NCBI GenBank assembly: GCA_963768085.1
Contig: CAVYGO010000003.1
Coordinates: forward strand, 434,001-498,000
DNA: 64,000 nucleotides
Direction of reading: 5' to 3'
Source of the DNA: Pukyongia sp963768085
Lineage (GTDB): Bacteria > Bacteroidota > Bacteroidia > Flavobacteriales > Flavobacteriaceae
In this document: positions 52,072-61,695 of the stretch, one piece after another
How the letters are laid out: every line of letters starts with the position of its first letter
Position numbering within the stretch: the first letter of the stretch is position 1
Program-made: the position numbers and the translations under genes
Notes under the pieces: generated by a model
What the model saw: only the letters and a program-made list of their open reading frames with translations
Database searches by the model: none
Told to the model about the DNA's origin: nothing

Positions 52072-54879
52072 TCAAAATCTTATATATAGATTTACATAAT
52101 ATGTGGTTCCGTTCCCAAAGAAATAGCGGTTTCCGAAAAGTGGGCCATATTTCCTGTTCTCCTCTTCCAGTCGTTGTCGATAACTTACACGTCGTGAATT
52201 CTCGAAACCCCCTGTACGGTATTGGGTGTTGAGCACATTATTTACCGATGCAAAGAAGCCCACGAAATACTTTTTTACCCGCCAGGACTTTCCACCAATT
52301 ACGTTTACCAGAAAATAGTCGCGAAGTTCCTCCTGCCTCAAGAGCCTACGGGCGATTTCTGTATTATAATCATTAAAGGGAAGCCCATCCTGATCTGTTA
52401 AGAAATCGGAAGTACGCCTTAAGAAGCTAATATCCACGTAGGCATTAGAGAAATAATTGATAGTGCCTCCTATCCACCAGAATGTAGGGTCCCGATATTC
52501 AATTCCAAACTGATAGGCACGTTCAGGGCCACCGGATACATGGTAATTCGTTAAGATCACCTCTCTTTTTCCCTGAGTAATAAGATCATTTCCGTCGACG
52601 ATACCATCATTGGGGTCGCTATCAAAATCATCCCCTGATAGATAAAGTTTCGGATTGCCTGTATAGATGTACTGTCCCACCGACGCTGCTGCTTTCAGCT
52701 TAAACGTTGGCAAGACTTGTGCCTCAACCCCTAATTCCAGACCCACGTTTTTACTTTTAATACCGCTAACTATTTCCTGAACAAAAGCATTGTTGTCCTC
52801 GCTGCCTAAAGCATTTTGCGTGAAGAAGAACCCTACTTCAGTCTGATCATTTAATCCGGCATAAAAAGCCGTAAGTCGAGCTTTCATTAATGCGGAACGA
52901 TAGAGATAACTGAGATCCGCTAATTGAATCTTTCCGGAAGTCCAACCATTTACAATGTCATTATTCTGCCGAGGATTGGCAAAGGAATTCCGGAGGGACG
53001 GTGGTTTGGTTTGATAGGCAATATTTATGTCAATAAGATGACGTCCGGTTATTTGATAAATAATTCCCGCTTTCCCAGCAAATTCCATGAGACTGATTGC
53101 ATCACTTTGACCGAGTGAACGGTTGCTTTCCGGGAAATATCCGTTTCTATATAATCCGTTTCTCTGGTAACCTATTTGAGCCACACGCCCACCTATGTAA
53201 AAACGTGTTTTTCCAAGATTAATATGTGCTTGGATAAAACCTGATATTTCCGATGCTTTTAATTGATAGTTATACTTATAGCGTTCACCTTTGAGAGCTA
53301 TCCTGTTTGGATTTTCAAGATCATTTTGAATCTGAATCGGATCATCGCCATATTGATCGATATCGAGATATCCATTACCTCCCAGCAGATCTTTTAATCG
53401 AGCAAAACTTTCGTTTGTTAAAGAGCGATAGGCTAATTTACCTTGAAGCGTAATGCGGTCTGACAACCTACTTCGCAGAATCACATTGGCATTGATGAGA
53501 TTCTCCTTTGAAATATCATCCTGAATAGTAAAGATTGAATTACCATCGGCAGTAATCGCATTTGCCCTGTAAAAGGAATCCCAGTCTAATTGACCATCAT
53601 TAATAAACTGCTCCCGGGCGTCATAGGCAAGTTGATAATCGTATGCTGAAGGGTTGTCGGCCCTTAGAAAATAACTTGGTAATCGCTGATAATAATTCCC
53701 TGCTGGGTTTCTGGCACCCCCATAATCAAGCCGTGTATTACCAATCTCCCCAAATTGATAGGCGATGTTTACATTGACATTGTGCCGGTCAGATAGGTCA
53801 TAGAAATAGTTTAACATCGCCGTGGGTTGCTCTATTCGGCGCATCCTGCTGTTCCTTATTTTTCCGTTCTGAAATCCCCAGTTAGGATTGTACCTTCTTC
53901 CTTTCAGATTATGTACTTCCTCCGTCAGCGCTGTAGATTTGCCCCTTCTGACAGGTGTATAAAATACCGCGAAATTGACGTGGTGTGCTTCGTTCAGCTT
54001 TCTTTCTACTGCCATGAATATTGAATTGGCCTCATATACGGTTCCTTCAATATATCCACGTTCACCAAACCGACGAGATGCCAGTATGGTATAAGCCCAA
54101 CCGCTTTTCGAATGTCCACTACTATAAGACCCCATAACTCTTCCTTCATAACTTCGGTTTGCCATTGCATATGAAACTCTGCCACCTTTTCTATATTTTG
54201 ATGCCCGCATTATGAACTGTGTTGTTCCCGCAAGACCTCCAAATCCATAATCGTTCGCTTTTGATCCCATAGAAAATTCACGATTCCGCTGAACATCGTT
54301 CAAACCACCCCAATTCCCCCACTGAGGTCTTCCATCGGAAAATTTATTCATCTCTATTCCATTGATTAAAACTTTTGAATTCGAATTATCAATTCCTCTG
54401 GGCCTAAAGAAAGTTGAACTGAAATCGTAGGCCGCGGCATTCAGAAAAACATCATTTGTAGCTTGAAGTAAACCTGAAATATTTGAAGTAACATCTTCAT
54501 CCTGATCAAGTTCGTAATCACTTAAATTTATTAGACCTATCTGTTGGTTTGATGAAGTAAGATCGGCTTGAAATAAAACAGGGTCGAGGTTTACAGCTTT
54601 CCCTTGTTCTATATGGATTCTGAACTTCTTCGAAACATATCCTTCTTTTGAAATCATGAGTAACTGTTCTCCAAGAGGCATACCGGCATGCGAAATGGTA
54701 AAACGACCTTCCGCATCAGTTTCTGTGTACAGGTTGGCAGACACAATACTTATTTCGGCTCCTGTGACAGCCTCACTGGAATACGTATCTACTACTCTTC
54801 CTTTGACAATAGTAACCTGGGTATAGGCTTTACTCGAAATCATTCCGGCCAGGATCAGGATAATAATTAATTCCCTCAT
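52072..54879 (-). CDS. TonB-dependent outer-membrane receptor with carboxypeptidase-like N-domain
   Basis: The 935-residue protein has a signal peptide (cleavage near SKAYTQ), a carboxypeptidase regulatory-like domain at about 22-100 (VKGRVVDTYSSEAVTGAEISI), a plug at about 120-230 (STFFRPRGIDNSNSKVLINGIEM, LAGTTQFIMRA) and a 22-strand-type barrel ending in the aromatic strand YYVNLYIRF. The plug lacks the standard SusC-type motifs. It starts the operon with DUF5689, Cys-rich and cupin genes, and is divergent from the secreted EEP nuclease, suggesting uptake of a product of that enzyme. Confidence 0.92.
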   Translation of the reverse strand: MRELIIILILAGMISSKAYTQVTIVKGRVVDTYSSEAVTGAEISIVSANLYTETDAEGRFTISHAGMPLGEQLLMISKEGYVSKKFRIHIEQGKAVNLDPVLFQADLTSSNQQIGLINLSDYELDQDEDVTSNISGLLQATNDVFLNAAAYDFSSTFFRPRGIDNSNSKVLINGIEMNKFSDGRPQWGNWGGLNDVQRNREFSMGSKANDYGFGGLAGTTQFIMRASKYRKGGRVSYAMANRSYEGRVMGSYSSGHSKSGWAYTILASRRFGERGYIEGTVYEANSIFMAVERKLNEAHHVNFAVFYTPVRRGKSTALTEEVHNLKGRRYNPNWGFQNGKIRNSRMRRIEQPTAMLNYFYDLSDRHNVNVNIAYQFGEIGNTRLDYGGARNPAGNYYQRLPSYFLRADNPSAYDYQLAYDAREQFINDGQLDWDSFYRANAITADGNSIFTIQDDISKENLINANVILRSRLSDRITLQGKLAYRSLTNESFARLKDLLGGNGYLDIDQYGDDPIQIQNDLENPNRIALKGERYKYNYQLKASEISGFIQAHINLGKTRFYIGGRVAQIGYQRNGLYRNGYFPESNRSLGQSDAISLMEFAGKAGIIYQITGRHLIDINIAYQTKPPSLRNSFANPRQNNDIVNGWTSGKIQLADLSYLYRSALMKARLTAFYAGLNDQTEVGFFFTQNALGSEDNNAFVQEIVSGIKSKNVGLELGVEAQVLPTFKLKAAASVGQYIYTGNPKLYLSGDDFDSDPNDGIVDGNDLITQGKREVILTNYHVSGGPERAYQFGIEYRDPTFWWIGGTINYFSNAYVDISFLRRTSDFLTDQDGLPFNDYNTEIARRLLRQEELRDYFLVNVIGGKSWRVKKYFVGFFASVNNVLNTQYRTGGFENSRRVSYRQRLEEENRKYGPLFGNRYFFGNGTTYYVNLYIRF

Positions 54880-55109
54880 GGTGATTATAGAAATATTCGA
54901 ATGCAGGGGAATCTTTAGCTGTATCTATTTTAGATAGGAAATTGTGGGCAGCCAGGAATTACATTAAGGGAAGAATTAGAAGCTGCCTGGGAGATAAAAG
55001 TATAGAAATTTGAGGTCCCCGGAGTGATCATAATGAAGCTTGTTCTCTCAATTCATGAAAACGGTGCTTCGTTATCGATGGCATTTAGTACATTTAGTTC
55101 CTCCCCGGT

Positions 55110-56219
55110 ATGAACTCATTAATTCAAATTGCTTTGAGAACATCATACTGTTTTATCTCGCTAACTTTCTGTTGTATTTTCTCGCTTTTTCCTCAGGAGC
55201 AACGAACATATAAAGTTCAGACCATCACTTTCTATAATCTGGAAAACTTATTCGATTTTGAGGATGATCCTTTAACTTTTGATGACGACCGCACCCCTGA
55301 TGGAAAAGACCACTGGACAGAGGAAATCTACAAAGCCAAGCTAAAGAACATGGCTGAAATACTTTCTGAAATCGGTAAAGAAGTTACTGGTCAGGCTCCA
55401 TCAATTATAGGTGTTTGCGAGGTTGAAAACCGTAGAGTCCTGGAAGATCTTTTAAATCAGGAGTCCCTACGCAACAAGGAATACAGCATTATTCATTTCG
55501 ACTCCCCGGACAGAAGAGGGATCGATGTGGCGTTACTTTATCGAAAAAGGGTGTTCACTCCTACACACTATAAAGTATATGAACTACTCTTATTTAATGA
55601 CACGGACCGTACAAAGAGAATCTACACACGGGATCAGCTTATCGTAAGTGGAATGCTGGATGGAGAAAAGATTCATATCATTGTTAATCACTGGCCTTCC
55701 AGAAGTGGCGGTGAAGCCAGAAGCCGGCCAAAAAGATTAAATGCAGCGAGGCTTACGAAGCGGATTATCGATTCGTTATGGAGTCAGGATCCATATGCTA
55801 AGATCATCACCATAGGCGATTTTAATGACGATCCCCGAAGTAAGAGTATTAAGAAAATCTTGAAAACCACAGCTAACCGTGAAGTATTAGAGTTGAAGCG
55901 ACTTTATAACCCTATGGAAAAGAAATTCAGAAAAGGATTGGGAAGTTTGGCCTATCGCGATAGCTGGAATTTATTCGATCAGATTATTATTTCATCCGAA
56001 TTACTTAAAAGAGACTATAGCTCGTATCGCTACTTCAAAGCAGGGATCTTCTCAAAAACCAAACTTATTACACCTACCGGCCGTTACAAAGGATATCCCT
56101 TTCGCAGTTTTACGGATAGCGGATTCACCGGCGGATATAGTGATCACTTTCCGGTTTATATGTATTTAATTAAAGAAATTGAGTCTGTGACTTCACCCGA
56201 CAATCAATCAAACCACTGA
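55110..56219 (+). CDS. Secreted endonuclease/exonuclease/phosphatase (EEP) family protein
   Basis: The 369-residue protein has a signal peptide (hydrophobic at about 12-27, cleavage near FPQEQ) and the EEP motifs VCEVENRRVLEDL (Glu), FDSPDRRGIDVALLYRK, VNHWPSRSGG, IGDFNDDPRS and YSDHFPVYMYL. It is a paralogue of the cytoplasmic-type protein at 41491-42444. It could hydrolyse extracellular DNA or phosphate esters. It is divergent from the TonB-receptor/DUF5689 operon, 230 bases away. The last 16 bases overlap the convergent 4-TM gene. Confidence 0.88.
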   Translation: MNSLIQIALRTSYCFISLTFCCIFSLFPQEQRTYKVQTITFYNLENLFDFEDDPLTFDDDRTPDGKDHWTEEIYKAKLKNMAEILSEIGKEVTGQAPSIIGVCEVENRRVLEDLLNQESLRNKEYSIIHFDSPDRRGIDVALLYRKRVFTPTHYKVYELLLFNDTDRTKRIYTRDQLIVSGMLDGEKIHIIVNHWPSRSGGEARSRPKRLNAARLTKRIIDSLWSQDPYAKIITIGDFNDDPRSKSIKKILKTTANREVLELKRLYNPMEKKFRKGLGSLAYRDSWNLFDQIIISSELLKRDYSSYRYFKAGIFSKTKLITPTGRYKGYPFRSFTDSGFTGGYSDHFPVYMYLIKEIESVTSPDNQSNH

Positions 56220-56647
56220 GCCCATGGAATACGGCTTAGTGCAAAGATCGCGGCAAGACCATAGAAAATGGTGAGCGCACGGAATTTTGGACCGGAAACC
56301 AGCTTCTTTTTGTGTTTGGAGTAGCCAATGGTGACTAAAACCACCACAATGATCATAATGAGTGGGTGCTCGATGGCATACAACCTGAATTCTCCGTTCT
56401 TCATCACTTCACTCATGCCTACATTCGAAATGTTCTTCAATCCCAAGGGAGAGATAAAAAACAAGATCAACCCGATAAGGAATTGAATGTGTGTGACTAT
56501 CAATGTGAACAAGGCGATCCTGAAATCTTTGGGTTGATATTCTTTTTTACCTACGAGGCCGGCTAAAGAATTAATGGTTGCAATAACCAGCATAAAAAGG
56601 ACCAGGTAGGCCCACCATGAGTGAATAAACTGAACAGTTGTGTACAT
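56204..56647 (-). CDS. Four-helix membrane protein (cytochrome-b-like family of Bacteroidota)
   Basis: The 147-residue protein has four hydrophobic segments, at about 12-30, 44-65, 92-110 and 124-142. Histidines stand at segment borders (FIHSWWAYL, VTHIQFLIG, IEHPLIMII, GYSKHKKK), a pattern that would suit heme or quinone binding. The family is common in Flavobacteriia, where it is annotated variously and not always sensibly. No catalytic evidence is available. It overlaps the convergent EEP gene by 16 bases at the 3' ends. Confidence 0.75.
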   Translation of the reverse strand: MYTTVQFIHSWWAYLVLFMLVIATINSLAGLVGKKEYQPKDFRIALFTLIVTHIQFLIGLILFFISPLGLKNISNVGMSEVMKNGEFRLYAIEHPLIMIIVVVLVTIGYSKHKKKLVSGPKFRALTIFYGLAAIFALSRIPWAQWFD

Positions 56648-56692
56648 AGTTGGTTTTGTTTAGTAGTCTTTCAAAGGTAGCATATTTTGAAT

Positions 56693-56731
56693 AAAAAAAC
56701 CGCCACTCCATAAAAGCAGGAGTGGCGGTTT
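56693..56731 (-). terminator. Terminator of the orphan TonB receptor
   Basis: A 13-base perfect stem (AAACCGCCACTCC and its complement) with a 9-base loop ends in a run of T on the minus strand, 21 bases after the receptor stop. Confidence 0.9.
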
Positions 56732-56751
56732 TACTTCCGAAGAAGAAATTC

Positions 56752-59331
56752 TTAGAAGTTCAAACGTAAACTTGCATTATACGTTCTTCCAATCCCTAAG
56801 TAATATCCGAATTGGTCTCTTTGGTTGATATATGCCTGGTTGAATACATTGAATACGTTACCTCTGAAGGTTAATCGTTGACCACCTAACGTAAATCTAT
56901 AGGTTAGACCCGCATCAGCCAGTGTATACGCAGGAAGGCGCTCAGCCTGGTAACGCTCGCCCATTTGAGCCGCTTCAATAACATCATCAGCATCTACAAA
57001 ACCATAAAGGTCTGTGTAAATATTGTAATCTCCGTCCACAGTAAGACCGTCACAGATTCTAACAGACAGACCTGCACCAAACGATGTTTGAGGTGCGCTA
57101 CCCACTTTAGTACCTGTTAAGTCCAGAAGTCCGTCGGTAACAATAAACTCACCGGTATCGTCATTCTGACGTGTGAAAGGTGTTTCACCGTCATACTTCC
57201 AGTTACCTATAGATCCATATCCTCTTAGTCTCCATCCACCGTAGTCCGGACGATATTCCATGTCGAATTCAAGACCCTGGTGAAGTTGAGTTACGTCGGT
57301 GAAACGGTCTGTAAATTCGATTGGGTTCTTTGGGTCTGTATTGTCCTCACCACTCGAAGGTACGAATCTGTTACCCCACTCTGTGCGGTATACATCTACA
57401 TTGACACGAAGGTTGCTATTACTAAATCGGTATCCGGCTTCCAGACCCAGGATCTCTTCATTATCCACTTCCGGCATTGCGATCTCGTTGGAACCACGAA
57501 TGTCTCTGAAAATATTATCCAGGAATGGTTGACGAGAGAACTGACCTGCATTTGCAAAGATCGAGTGCTCGCTTGTAATGTTATAGGAAGCACCTCCTTT
57601 AATATTATATCCTGTCTTACTTATTTTATCAGACTTGCCCGCATTTTCAAGATCATAGCGCTCTTCTCTCTGGAAAGATTGGGTTGAGAAGGCCCCCTGA
57701 ACAAATATTGAAAATTTATCGGTGGCATATTCTGCCTGACCAAATCCTCCTAAGTAATTGATGTTCTCAGAATAATCATAGGCTATTCTGTCACCTACTT
57801 CAGCTCGGTCGAATAAAGTTTTCCACGGATCAGCTTCAAACTCGTTCATGAAGATCTGACCGTTTTCTTCCAAACCGGAAAGACCTAAGAGATTATTTAC
57901 CTGGCGGAAGTGATCCCCCTGGTACAATCTTCCGTCGAAACCAACATTAATGTTCCAGTTTTCGCCCGCTTCAAGGTTTAAGCTTGAAAGAAGTCCGTAC
58001 CAGTTGTGGTTGTTCATCGATGATCTTCTAATACGAGCATCACTGAAGGCTCCAACACCATTTTCATTGGCGATGACCATGTTGTTCGAAACAATCTGAT
58101 CAAAATCAATCTCGCCGTTTACACCTAATCGTACTCGAGAACCGCGACCGTACATTCCGGTTCCTCCTCCACGTCCCCATGAAGCATAAGCTACGGTAGA
58201 AATATCGGCAACGTCACTAAGAGTCCAGTCCCAGTTAAGGTTTGCAACCGGTTTGTGATAGAAGTTTCTTCTTTCCGTGAAGCGTTCTCCATTCAGGAAA
58301 CCTGTATTCCCGTTATATTTCTCACCGTACAATTCGTAACTGTCAAGACTATTTGAGAAGTTCTGATCGTGCCATTGTGGAGCACCTGTGATCAGGAAGT
58401 TGAATGCGTGATTATCATTGGGCTTATAACCTACTGAGAACAAATAGTTTTGCCCTTGTCCGGCTGTTCCAATCGCATACTTTCTATGCGCTTGCCAGTA
58501 ATCTATCAGGAAAGAAAACGCCCATCCGCTGTCACTTAATCCTGTGTTATAGCTCGCTGTACCTTTGAAGTAGCTGTCGTTACCTGCAAGGAAACGAACA
58601 AAGCCACCCTGGTTCTGATCTGTAGTCTTGGAGATAATGTTTACCGTACCTCCCACAGAGGCGATAGCCAGTTTAGAAGATCCTAATCCCCTTTGAACCT
58701 GGATCGCGTTAGCCACATCGGACATCCCCGACCAGTTAGACCAGAACATTCTTCCGTCTTCCTGGCTGTTAATTGGCTGTCCGTTAAGCAGGAAAGCGGT
58801 ATTGGTGTCGTTAAATCCACGAAGGAAAATCTGACTATCTCCAAATCCACCTGCCTGATTGGCTACATAAACAGAAGGCGTGTTCTTCATCGCTTCCGTA
58901 AATTCAACGTTACCGGCTGCCTTTAAAGTAATTTCCTGTGCTGTAATGGTAGAAACCGCAACGGGTGTTTGACGATCGTCAGCAAGGTCAATGACCCCGG
59001 TACCTACAATTACTACTTCACCTAAGGTAGCGGCATCACCTTCCAGGGAAACAGACCCTAAATTCGCTGTGCCATTGCTTAAGGTAAAAGCAATAACTCT
59101 GGATACATATCCTAAATAAGATATTTCAACTTGTCCCGAATTTGATGAAACGGACAAAGTAAAGTTCCCATCGAAGTCGGAAATGGTACCATTGGTAGTA
59201 CCCGCTTCAACAACGCTGGCATTGGGAAGGGTTCCACCAAGATCAGCATCTTGTACTGTTCCTGTTACCGTTCCCTGAGAAAATGCAGTTAAACTGCCAA
59301 ATAAGAAAACTAATAGTAAAAGTTGTTTCAT
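56752..59331 (-). CDS. Orphan TonB-dependent receptor with carboxypeptidase-like N-domain
   Basis: The 859-residue protein has a signal peptide (cleavage near TAFSQG), a carboxypeptidase-like domain at about 20-100 (GTVTGTVQDADLGG, GTISDFDGNFTLSV), a TonB box (LGEVVIVGTG), a plug at about 115-240 (PSVYVANQAGGFGDSQIFLRG region with SQIFLRGFND, VGGTVNIISK) and a barrel ending in LRLNF. It has no SusD or DUF5689 partner next to it, so it resembles siderophore- or vitamin-type receptors more than polysaccharide ones; the substrate is unknown. The ATG at 59331 lies downstream of a TAATTTTG box that sits inside the longer frame starting at 59376. Confidence 0.93.
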   Translation of the reverse strand: MKQLLLLVFLFGSLTAFSQGTVTGTVQDADLGGTLPNASVVEAGTTNGTISDFDGNFTLSVSSNSGQVEISYLGYVSRVIAFTLSNGTANLGSVSLEGDAATLGEVVIVGTGVIDLADDRQTPVAVSTITAQEITLKAAGNVEFTEAMKNTPSVYVANQAGGFGDSQIFLRGFNDTNTAFLLNGQPINSQEDGRMFWSNWSGMSDVANAIQVQRGLGSSKLAIASVGGTVNIISKTTDQNQGGFVRFLAGNDSYFKGTASYNTGLSDSGWAFSFLIDYWQAHRKYAIGTAGQGQNYLFSVGYKPNDNHAFNFLITGAPQWHDQNFSNSLDSYELYGEKYNGNTGFLNGERFTERRNFYHKPVANLNWDWTLSDVADISTVAYASWGRGGGTGMYGRGSRVRLGVNGEIDFDQIVSNNMVIANENGVGAFSDARIRRSSMNNHNWYGLLSSLNLEAGENWNINVGFDGRLYQGDHFRQVNNLLGLSGLEENGQIFMNEFEADPWKTLFDRAEVGDRIAYDYSENINYLGGFGQAEYATDKFSIFVQGAFSTQSFQREERYDLENAGKSDKISKTGYNIKGGASYNITSEHSIFANAGQFSRQPFLDNIFRDIRGSNEIAMPEVDNEEILGLEAGYRFSNSNLRVNVDVYRTEWGNRFVPSSGEDNTDPKNPIEFTDRFTDVTQLHQGLEFDMEYRPDYGGWRLRGYGSIGNWKYDGETPFTRQNDDTGEFIVTDGLLDLTGTKVGSAPQTSFGAGLSVRICDGLTVDGDYNIYTDLYGFVDADDVIEAAQMGERYQAERLPAYTLADAGLTYRFTLGGQRLTFRGNVFNVFNQAYINQRDQFGYYLGIGRTYNASLRLNF

Positions 59332-59361
59332 TGTTAGATGTTTAGTTTGTGAATATCGCGG

Positions 59362-59369
59362 CAAAATTA
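59362..59369 (-). promoter_or_regulatory. TAATTTTG -7 box of the orphan TonB receptor
   Basis: This is a full match to TAnnTTTG on the minus strand, 30 bases before the ATG at 59331. The -33 position has ATT, not TTG. Confidence 0.45.
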
Positions 59370-59516
59370 CTTCCAAAATTCTTCTTAAAATAATTTTTAC
59401 ATTAAGAAAATATTAAAAAATAAACCACCGAATAAATGTATGAATTATAGGATAACGATCTGAAAACCTGTTATTTAATTAAGAACAGGGTTATTAACAA
59501 TAAATTAAGATGTGAG

Positions 59517-60737
59517 TTAATAGGGTATACAGTCCAATTTTTCCTTTATGGGAGCGATAAATTCGAAATATTCCGGCTGTAAATCTTCGGATAACGGCTT
59601 CGAGGCCGGAAGATCTTGTTTAAAAGGATCGACTTGTCTGCCGTTTTTCCAGAATCGATAACAAACATGTGGGCCACCGGTATTTCCAGTCATTCCCACC
59701 CAGCCAATCACATCACCCTGCCGAACAAAATCACCAACCCGTACATTTCGGCTTTTCATATGAAGATATTGAGTATCGTAGGTGCTGTTATGACGAATTT
59801 TTACATAATTTCCATTACCCCCGCGTCGTTCCGACTTTATAACCGTTCCGTCCGCTGTGGCTAGAATTGGAGTGCCAATATTGGCCGCAAAATCGGTTCC
59901 TTTATGAGGCCGTAATTTGTAGCCATAGTATTTAATTCGTCGTTTTAAGTTATAGCGGGAGGATATTCTACTGAACTTTACCGGAGCTTTTAGAAATGCC
60001 CGTCGCAAGTTATCGGCCTTTTCGTCGTAGAAATCAGGAATTTGATTTACCGTATCGCCTACAAAATTGAATGCGTACAACGGTTTTCCTTTATGTTCAA
60101 AATAGGCTGCTTTTATTTCATCAAGGCCTGCCGGAATCGTATCATTGATATATTTCTCTGTATACACGACCCGAAAACGGTCACCGGGTTGTATAGCGAA
60201 AAAATTAATGGTCCAGGCATAAATATTCGCTAAGCGTTCAGACATATAAGGACTTAGATTATTGTCTTCCATCGTTTGATACAGTGAACTGGTAATTACA
60301 CCGGAAGCAGATTTCTCAACATAATTTACAGGTTTTTTACTATTGAAACTCGCTATGGTATCTCTTAGATCCACAACCGCAAAGTCTACCCTGTTCTTTT
60401 CATAAATGAAAACCTGGGTCGTATTTAACGAATCCTTTGAATTAAGCAAAACATAGGGTTTCCCTACCACGATCTTTCGTACATCAAAGCTATCCTGGAA
60501 CTTCGTAGCCACTTCAAAGATCTTATCCTGAGTAATCCCGTTGGCATCAAGGATTGCCCCGAAGGTATCACCAGGCCGGATGGTATCGCGGATGACATTG
60601 AAATCATTCAGCACATAGCCATATTCTTTTATAAGTACCGGGGGAGCTTCTACCACCTCTTCGATATCCTTCTTCACATCGGTGCTGCAGGCTACAATAA
60701 GCAGTAATACGGGGAGTAAGTAAGTTAGTTTTTTCAA
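59517..60737 (-). CDS. M23 family peptidoglycan-metallopeptidase lipoprotein
   Basis: The 406-residue lipoprotein (lipobox LIVAC, Cys at about 17) has a LysM/OapA-like segment at about 45-100 (VIRDTIRPGDTFGAILDANG), a second linker domain and a LytM/M23 domain at about 265-390. In the latter, His278 and Asp282 of PHKGTDFAA are the first zinc ligands, and the late motif GGPHVCYRFW has His357 but Cys359 where most M23 enzymes have the second His. It is last in a TDO-containing run, 18 bases after the dioxygenase. It probably cuts peptidoglycan cross-links. The Cys substitution might change metal binding or be a family trait. Confidence 0.88.
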   Translation of the reverse strand: MKKLTYLLPVLLLIVACSTDVKKDIEEVVEAPPVLIKEYGYVLNDFNVIRDTIRPGDTFGAILDANGITQDKIFEVATKFQDSFDVRKIVVGKPYVLLNSKDSLNTTQVFIYEKNRVDFAVVDLRDTIASFNSKKPVNYVEKSASGVITSSLYQTMEDNNLSPYMSERLANIYAWTINFFAIQPGDRFRVVYTEKYINDTIPAGLDEIKAAYFEHKGKPLYAFNFVGDTVNQIPDFYDEKADNLRRAFLKAPVKFSRISSRYNLKRRIKYYGYKLRPHKGTDFAANIGTPILATADGTVIKSERRGGNGNYVKIRHNSTYDTQYLHMKSRNVRVGDFVRQGDVIGWVGMTGNTGGPHVCYRFWKNGRQVDPFKQDLPASKPLSEDLQPEYFEFIAPIKEKLDCIPY

Positions 60738-60755
60738 ATTGATTTAAATTTCCAT

Positions 60756-61688
60756 CTACACATCGCGACCCCAATTCTTCAGCTCTTCGGGGGTCCATAC
60801 TTCCGGAAAGAAGATTCTACGTTGATACTTGGGAAGCATATATTTAGCCCAATCACTTCCACCGGTTCCTTCTTCCGATTCGCTGCCATGATTTAAATAC
60901 TTCGATGCTGCATTATAATGGGCCATAACCCACTTAATATTTACGGTGTGATCGTAGTGCCGCATAGCATTTCGCAGTTTAGGGTCTTGTTGAACTGTTT
61001 CCGGTAAACTTTTATATTTCGCGTACAAATTTATGGTATTATATTCTTTTGTAAACGCTATGAATTCATTTTTGTATTTTTCTTCGAAAGCACTTAGCAA
61101 GTAACTCTTTTTACCGGTTTTATAGTTCTTCCCTGCCGCCTGCCAGTATAAGTGTTCCAGGGCATGTTCATAGGGTGTTTCCCTATCTATGTTGTTCCTG
61201 AACCTGGCATCGATCAAATTGATAAGGTCTGTGGAAGCGAATTCGATCTTCCTGTATTGCGCACTCTGAAACCCGCTGGCAGGAGTGAGAGTGTTTCTGA
61301 ATTTGAGATATTGTTCCACTTCCATACCTTCCATCATGATCTCAAAAGAGGAGGTAAGCATATCGAAATATCGGCTTATGCGCATTAATCTTTCCGAAAA
61401 GAAAACTACGGTAAGTTCTTCGTGATGTGAAACCTGTTGGATTTCCCATAATATCATTTTAAACAACAGCTCATTGATCTGATGATACATGATGAAGACC
61501 ATTTCATCGGGTAAAGTGGTGCGTTGTGTCTGAAGATTCAATAAAGCGTCGGTTTGTATATAATCCCAGTAAGTAATGGGTTCGCCATACAGAAGGCCTT
61601 CGAGATGCGTGTCCAGATCCTGGTCGATCGCATCATATTTCGCTTTTAGTTGTTCCAGTAATTTTTTTGTTTCTGGTTGAATTTCCAT
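60756..61688 (-). CDS. Tryptophan 2,3-dioxygenase
   Basis: The 310-residue protein has the heme-dioxygenase signature blocks: the substrate-side helix MVFIMYHQINELLFKMIL, the RNTLTPASGFQSAQYRKIEF block with its Arg and Ser, and a late helix around MRHYDHTVNIKWVMAHY with the putative heme-ligand His. It opens the indole ring of tryptophan to N-formylkynurenine, the first step of the kynurenine pathway. It is 7 bases after the DUF3108 gene and 18 bases before the M23 gene. Later kynurenine genes are not in the window. Confidence 0.93.
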   Translation of the reverse strand: MEIQPETKKLLEQLKAKYDAIDQDLDTHLEGLLYGEPITYWDYIQTDALLNLQTQRTTLPDEMVFIMYHQINELLFKMILWEIQQVSHHEELTVVFFSERLMRISRYFDMLTSSFEIMMEGMEVEQYLKFRNTLTPASGFQSAQYRKIEFASTDLINLIDARFRNNIDRETPYEHALEHLYWQAAGKNYKTGKKSYLLSAFEEKYKNEFIAFTKEYNTINLYAKYKSLPETVQQDPKLRNAMRHYDHTVNIKWVMAHYNAASKYLNHGSESEEGTGGSDWAKYMLPKYQRRIFFPEVWTPEELKNWGRDV

Positions 61689-61695
61689 TGAATTT

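Noticed and set aside
60756..61688. Functional link between tryptophan 2,3-dioxygenase and the kynurenine chemistry suspected for the MbnH-like enzyme
   Set aside because: Tryptophan dioxygenase acts on free tryptophan in the cytoplasm, 30 kb away. MbnH-type enzymes act on protein tryptophan outside the cytoplasm. The shared product name is a coincidence.
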